A stretch of DNA of 64,000 nucleotides from Rutidosis leptorrhynchoides (lineage: Eukaryota > Streptophyta > Magnoliopsida > Asterales > Asteraceae), in contig NC_092338.1 in assembly GCF_046630445.1 (NCBI RefSeq), forward strand, positions 222,591,501 to 222,655,500, read 5' to 3'. Below, in pieces: positions 58,667 to 64,000 of this stretch; position 1 is the stretch's first letter, and each line of letters opens with the position of its first letter. The position numbers were made by a program, and so were the translations under genes. Under the pieces are notes generated by a model. That model saw only the letters and a program-made list of their open reading frames with translations. It made no database searches and was not told where the DNA came from.

Positions 58667-60326
58667 AATTACCCCACACTTGAACATTGCTTGTCCTCAA
58701 GCAATAATATCTTTTTAATAGACTAGGAATACTACATATTTTTCCATATCAATTATTCATCACACACACACGTCACACGAAACGAAAACACACGCTTAAT
58801 GAAATGACTTGAAAACACCACACAATATTTATTGGATCACACACACCACACGTATTGAAATTCTGGCAACAGAAATGAAGTTGAAATTTCGTGATTAAAG
58901 TCTCACGAAAAGTTAAAAATTTGGATCCTTAGGGAAAATTGGACCTTGTGAAAACGTTTTATGATTTTTTAAAATGTCATGCTAGTTTTTACACTAGACA
59001 CGTTTTTTGGTTTTAACCTCAAATTTCGGTTGAGGGTAACTGAAAACCGAAGCCTCAGTCGGCGATTATCAAGCTATTCTCCCCCATGATTGAAGTATCT
59101 TGAAACTTGAAACCGAATGTCCTAAAAATGGTTTTACACAATATAGTTCATAAAATAGCATAAGTTTTTAGAAGAAACTTATATCATGTCCAAATATCAT
59201 CGGTGAACCATGAGTTTGCACACCTCAATTTGTTATGGCATATGTATGTTGACCGCGGTCAAACGTAGATGCGGTTGATCTTTACGGAGATCATCCATCT
59301 AGGGATTAGATTCATTAGTCTTAAAAGCTAATTTGCAATGTGCCCCCCATTGTACGAGACAGATCCATCTCATGGTTAGGATAAGTCTGACCACCAAAAA
59401 ACCCTGTTTGATGCTGAGGTGAGGTGGATTTCCAGCCGATGATAGGGATGACTTTTCAAGATTTTTCGTCAACCTACATCTGTTCTGGACTACATCTTCT
59501 AACATAAGTTAGCAAGTGTGTCATATTGGAAGACTTTACTTCCTTAAAGGATGGACTTGATTCATCCTTTATTACTCGCATTAATGGGATATTCAGGTTT
59601 ATACATTCCAAAGCAATGATATCTGCAATAAACTTCATAGAAACATGTGATAAATGGTTCTAAACATATGTGTTTATAAATTCTGTTATACTTGGTTTTC
59701 TTTTATAGGTTTTAATCAAATAAACTTATGTATTTTTAATGTATGGAGACAATAATTTCGGTTTTTGACACCTAATCTTTAATTGCTCGTAATTACCTTA
59801 AAAATTGACTAGATATATTTATTTAAAAAATTTTCAAAATTTTTCATAAAAAACACCAAGTTATAAGTTATCGAGAATTTATATATTCCTACCCCACACT
59901 TAAGATTATGTAATGCCCTCATTACATAAAATTAGATTAAATGTATAAATTCGAGAGGACAAAAAGTGTAAAGTATTTAGAACTTCATTTTTTAAGTAAT
60001 TGGACATTGTAAAATGCTTATCGTATGAATATATCCAATCCCTTCATCACAATATAAATGTAGTTTTTCGTTATATCGAATGCATCATCATTAGAGGTAC
60101 CTGTCAACAAACATGTTAATCACGCACAAGATGGGGTTGTACTTTAGTAGTACAAAAATTTTACCCCACACTTAAAATTTTGTATATATATAAATAAACA
60201 AAAATATAATAAACTAAAAACACAATTATTATTATTTTTATTTTTTTATATTTTTTTTTTCAACTTAGTAACTAATTAAAATTTTAAAATATCATTTATA
60301 AAATTTATATTTCTTATAACGGAAAG
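58667..60326 (-). other. Internal remnant of the Tat/Athila-type Gypsy
   Basis: On the minus strand the part next to the LTR reads TTGAGGACAAGCAATGTTCA and AGTGTGGGGTAATT, a well-known untranslated 3' part of plant Tat/Athila Gypsy elements. No pol domain is seen in this stretch. CCCCACACTT recurs at about 58672, 59892 and 60169. It is broken and interrupted by the solo LTR at 60327. Confidence 0.6.
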
Positions 60327-63300
60327 TGAAATGTCCCGTTCTTATTGATTAAAAACGTTCCATATTAATTGATTTCGTTGCGAGGTTTTGACCTCTATAT
60401 GAGACGTTTTTCAAAGACTTCATTCATTTTTAAAACAAACCATAACCTTTATTTCATAAATAAAGGTTTAAAAAACTTTACGTAGATTATCAAATAATGA
60501 TAATCTAAAATATCCTGTTTACACACGACCATTACATAATGGTTTACAATACAAATATGTTACATCGAAATCAGTTTCTTGAATGCAGTTTTTACACAAT
60601 ATCATACAAACATGGACTCCAAATCTTGTCCTTATTTTAGTATGCAACAGCGGAAGCTCTTAGTATTCACCTGAGAATAAACATGCTTTAAACGTCAACA
60701 AAAATGTTGGTGAGTTATAGGTTTAACCTATATATATCAAATCGTAACAATAGACCACAAGATTTCATATTTCAATACACATCCCATACATAGAGATAAA
60801 AATCATTCATATGGTGAACACTTGGTAACCGACATTAACAAGATGCATATATAAGAAAATCCCCATCATTCCGGGACACCCTTCGGATATGATATAAATT
60901 TCGAAGTACTAAAGCATCTGGTACTTTGGATGGGGTTTGTTAGGCCCAATAGATCTATCTTTAGGATTCGCGTCAATTAGGGTGTTTGTTCCCTAATTCT
61001 TAGATTACCAGACTTAATAAAAAGGGGCATATTCGATTTCGATAATTCAACCATAGAATGTAGTTTCACGTACTTGTGTCTATTTTGTAAATTATTTATA
61101 AAACCTGCATGTATTCTCATCCCAAAAATATTAGATTTTAAAAGTGGGACTATAACTCACTTTCACAGATTTTTACTTCGTCGGGAAGTAAGACTTGGCC
61201 ACTGGTTGATTCACGAACCTATAACAATATATACATATATATCAAAGTATGTTTAAAATATATTTACAACACTTTTAATATATTTTGATGTTTTAAGTTT
61301 ATTAAGTCAGCTGTCCTCGTTAGTAACCTACAACTAGTTGTCCACAGTTAGATGTACAGAAATAAATCGATAAATATTATCTTGAATCAATCCACGACCC
61401 AGTGTATACGTATCTCAGTATTGATCACAACTCAAACTATATATATTTTGGAATCAACCTCAACCCTGTATAGCTAACTCCAACATTCACATATAGAGTG
61501 TCTATGGTTGTTTCGAAATATATATAGATGTGTCGACATGATAGGTCGAAATATTGTATACATGTATATGGTATCTCAAGATTACATAATATACAATACA
61601 AGTTGATTAAGTTATGGTTGGAATAGATTTGTTACCAATTTTCACGTAGCTAAAATGAGAAAAATTATCCAATCTTGTTTTACCCATAACTTCTTCATTT
61701 TAAATCCGTTTTGAGTGAATCAAATTGCTATGGTTTCATATTGAACTCTATTTTATGAATATAAACAGAAAAAGTATAGGTTTATAGTCGGAAAAATAAG
61801 TTACAAGTCGTTTTTGTAAAGGTAGTCATTTCAGTCGAAAGAACGACGTCTAGATGACCATTTTAGAAAACATACTTCCACTTTGAGTTTAACCATAATT
61901 TTTGGATATAGTTTCATGTTCATAATAAAAATCATTTTCTCAGAATAACAACTTTTAAATCAAAGTTTATCATAGTTTTTAATTAACTAACCCAAAACAG
62001 CCCGCGGTGTTACTACGACGGCGTAAATCAGGTTTTACGGTGTTTTTCGTGTTTCCAGGTTTTAAATCATTAAGTTAGCATATCATATAGATATAGAACA
62101 TGTGTGTAGTTAATTTTAAAAGTCAAGTTAGAAGGATTAACTTTTGTTTGCGAACAAGTTTAGAATTAACTAAACTATGTTCTAGTGATTACGAGTTTAA
62201 ACCTTCGAATAAGATAGTTTTATATATATGAATCGAATGATGTTATGAACATCATTACTACCTCAAGTTTAGTAGGTAAACCTACTGGAAGTGACAAGAA
62301 ATGATCTAGCTTCAAAGGATCTTGGATGGCTTGAAAGTTCTTGAAGTAGGATCATGACACAAAAACAAGTTCAAGTAAGATTTTTACTCGAATTAAGATA
62401 GTTTATAGTTATAGAAATTGAATCAAAGTTTGAATATGAATATTACCTTGAATAAGAAAGATAACCTACTGTATATAACAAATTTTTCTTGATCTTAGAT
62501 GATTACTTGGAATGGATTAGAAAGCTTGGAAGTAAATTAGTAAACTTGAAGGGATTTTTGAAGTGTTCTTGAAGTGTTCTTCCTATGATGATTATAGCTT
62601 GATTATTGAAGTGATTTTTGATGAAGATGATGATTAACTACTGGAAAAATACGTTCATAATAGTGTGTGTGTGTTGAGAGAGAATTAGAAAGAGAATTGG
62701 AAGTGAAATGGAGTGAATGATGAGTGGTAATTGGTGAGTGGTGAGTGGGGTTAAAAGGAGTTCTAGTTAGTTGACTAGCTCATGGTAGAAGTTAAAATTG
62801 ATTAGTCATACATGACATAATCAAGAGTGGAATCCCATGCTAGTTCCTATTGGTATATACTCATAGTAAGTACGTTTTGAAGCTGTGTATAATACGGGTA
62901 AGAATACGACTAGAATTCTTGATGAAAGAAAAGAATGGAAAAGTAACTGTAACCATTTTCGTTAAGTATGATTGTTTTGATATATGTCTTGAAGTCTTCC
63001 AAAAGTATTTTAATACATCTAAATACACTACATGTATATACATTTTAACTGAGTCGTTAAGTCATCGTTAGTCATTACATGTAAGTGTTGTTTTGAAACC
63101 TTTAAGTTAACGATCTCAATTAATGTTGTTAACCCATTGTTTATTATATCTAATGAGATGTTAAATTATTATATTATCATGATATTATGATATATTAATA
63201 TATCTTAATATGATATATATACATTTAAATGTCGTTACAACGATAATCGTTACATATATGTCTCGTTTCGAAATCCTTAAGTTAGTAGTCTTGTTTATAT

Positions 63301-63579
63301 GTATATAACTCATTGTTAATATAATTATGGAGATACTTACTTATCATAATCTCATGTTAACCATATGTATATCCATATATATATATCGTCATGTCGTTTT
63401 TACAAGTTTTAACGTTCGTGAATCGCCGGTCAACTTGGGTGGTCAATTGTCTATATGAAACATATTTCAATTAATCAAGTCTTAACAAGTTTGATTGCTT
63501 AACATGTTGGAAACATTTAATCATGCAAATATCAATCTCAATTAATATATATAAACATGGAAAAGTTCGGGTCACTACA
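60327..63579 (-). mobile_element. Solo LTR of the Gypsy B family
   Basis: 3253 bp, TGAAATGTCCCG...GGGTCACTACA on the plus strand: the reverse complement of the Gypsy B LTR at full length. It is flanked by a perfect GAAAG duplication (60322-60326, 63580-63584). No internal sequence remains, the usual result of recombination between the two LTRs of one insertion. Confidence 0.93.
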
Positions 63580-63584
63580 GAAAG

Positions 63585-64000
63585 TTCGGTTGTAAAACCT
63601 AGTCTTTATCCGTTTATAAATTTTAAAATTCAAATTTATAAAATTTAATTTATTAAAAGTTAAATTTTTTATATTTTTGAGAAATAAACACACTTTAATA
63701 TATATATATTTTTTAGACTTTAATTTTATAAATCACATAATGAATAAAAAGGCACTCTAAACATGATTTTTTAACAAGTCGTTTTCTCGAATCGACCCCA
63801 TAATTTATTGCCTAGCGGGGTCAAATTTCTCTATTTTTATCGGACGACATGTAAAATCAGTGGAGAAAGTTCCACGAATTAGAAGAGTGAGCCATTCATT
63901 TACATCTCGAGTGGTATATAATATATCAGATAAACCCTTTTTCAGATTCCTGAAAAAGGAATACCCAACCCAAGAGTCAACACACGACTCTTCTCTAAGT
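63585..64000 (-). other. Continuation of the Tat/Athila-type internal remnant
   Basis: It resumes the host repeat after the GAAAG duplication. AT-rich with no ORF; it runs off the window. Confidence 0.4.

Noticed and set aside
1-64000. rRNA, tRNA, CRISPR or bacterial-type operon features
   Set aside because: None seen; matches to tRNA-iMet ends are retrotransposon primer-binding sites, and the DNA is plant nuclear.

Overview
This is nuclear DNA from a flowering plant, most likely a eudicot. The signs are plant-type gene fragments with GT-AG introns, tRNA-iMet-primed Copia and Gypsy elements, TTG-tailed SINEs, a PIF/Harbinger transposase and AT-rich intergenic DNA. The repeat types look like those of Asteraceae, but that is an impression I could not test.

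Four host genes or gene remnants can be named or outlined. (1) Positions 1-1046 (+) are the last two exons of an RNA-binding protein of the UBA2 family, closest in memory to UBA2C. (2) Positions 14963-20964 (+) are a SAG12-like papain-family cysteine protease, split in its first coding exon by a whole-looking 4.9 kb Copia element. (3) Around 33180 down to about 22700 (-) lies a split gene I do not recognise; an 8.7 kb Gypsy element sits inside one of its introns. (4) Positions 35262-35645 (-) are two damaged exons of a transmembrane-9-superfamily (TM9SF/TMN) gene.

Mobile DNA fills most of the rest. 3.9-5.3 kb: a SINE, an (AT)n tract and a small foldback. 5469-7957: an internally reduced Copia derivative with both LTRs and a GAATA target duplication. 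10169: a second SINE. 11076-11620: a foldback MULE-type MITE. 12.1-14.4 kb: a dead PIF/Harbinger transposase followed by a second promoter-bearing ORF. 15376-20252: the Copia in the protease. 22066: a third SINE. 23590-32273: Gypsy element A (minus strand, LTRs about 2.46 kb, decayed pol). About 36.0-38.7 kb: a diverged LTR. 39090-52184: Gypsy element B (plus strand, 13.1 kb, LTRs about 3.25 kb), inserted in an older LTR-like sequence. 54149-58666: two head-to-tail LTR-like copies of a Tat/Athila-type Gypsy, whose internal remnant runs to the window end. 60327-63579: a solo LTR of the element B family, inserted in that remnant.

The most unusual object is element B. Between its primer-binding site and gag it carries two extra open reading frames: an acidic repeat protein (204 aa) and an F-box protein (227 aa) of the plant At2g35280-like type. 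This looks like a captured host ubiquitin-ligase adaptor gene, with an LTR-junction-like scar just downstream. Target-site duplications were read directly for the three LTR elements (GTTAC, ATAAC, ATAAA), the Copia derivative (GAATA) and the solo LTR (GAAAG), so the nesting order is well supported.
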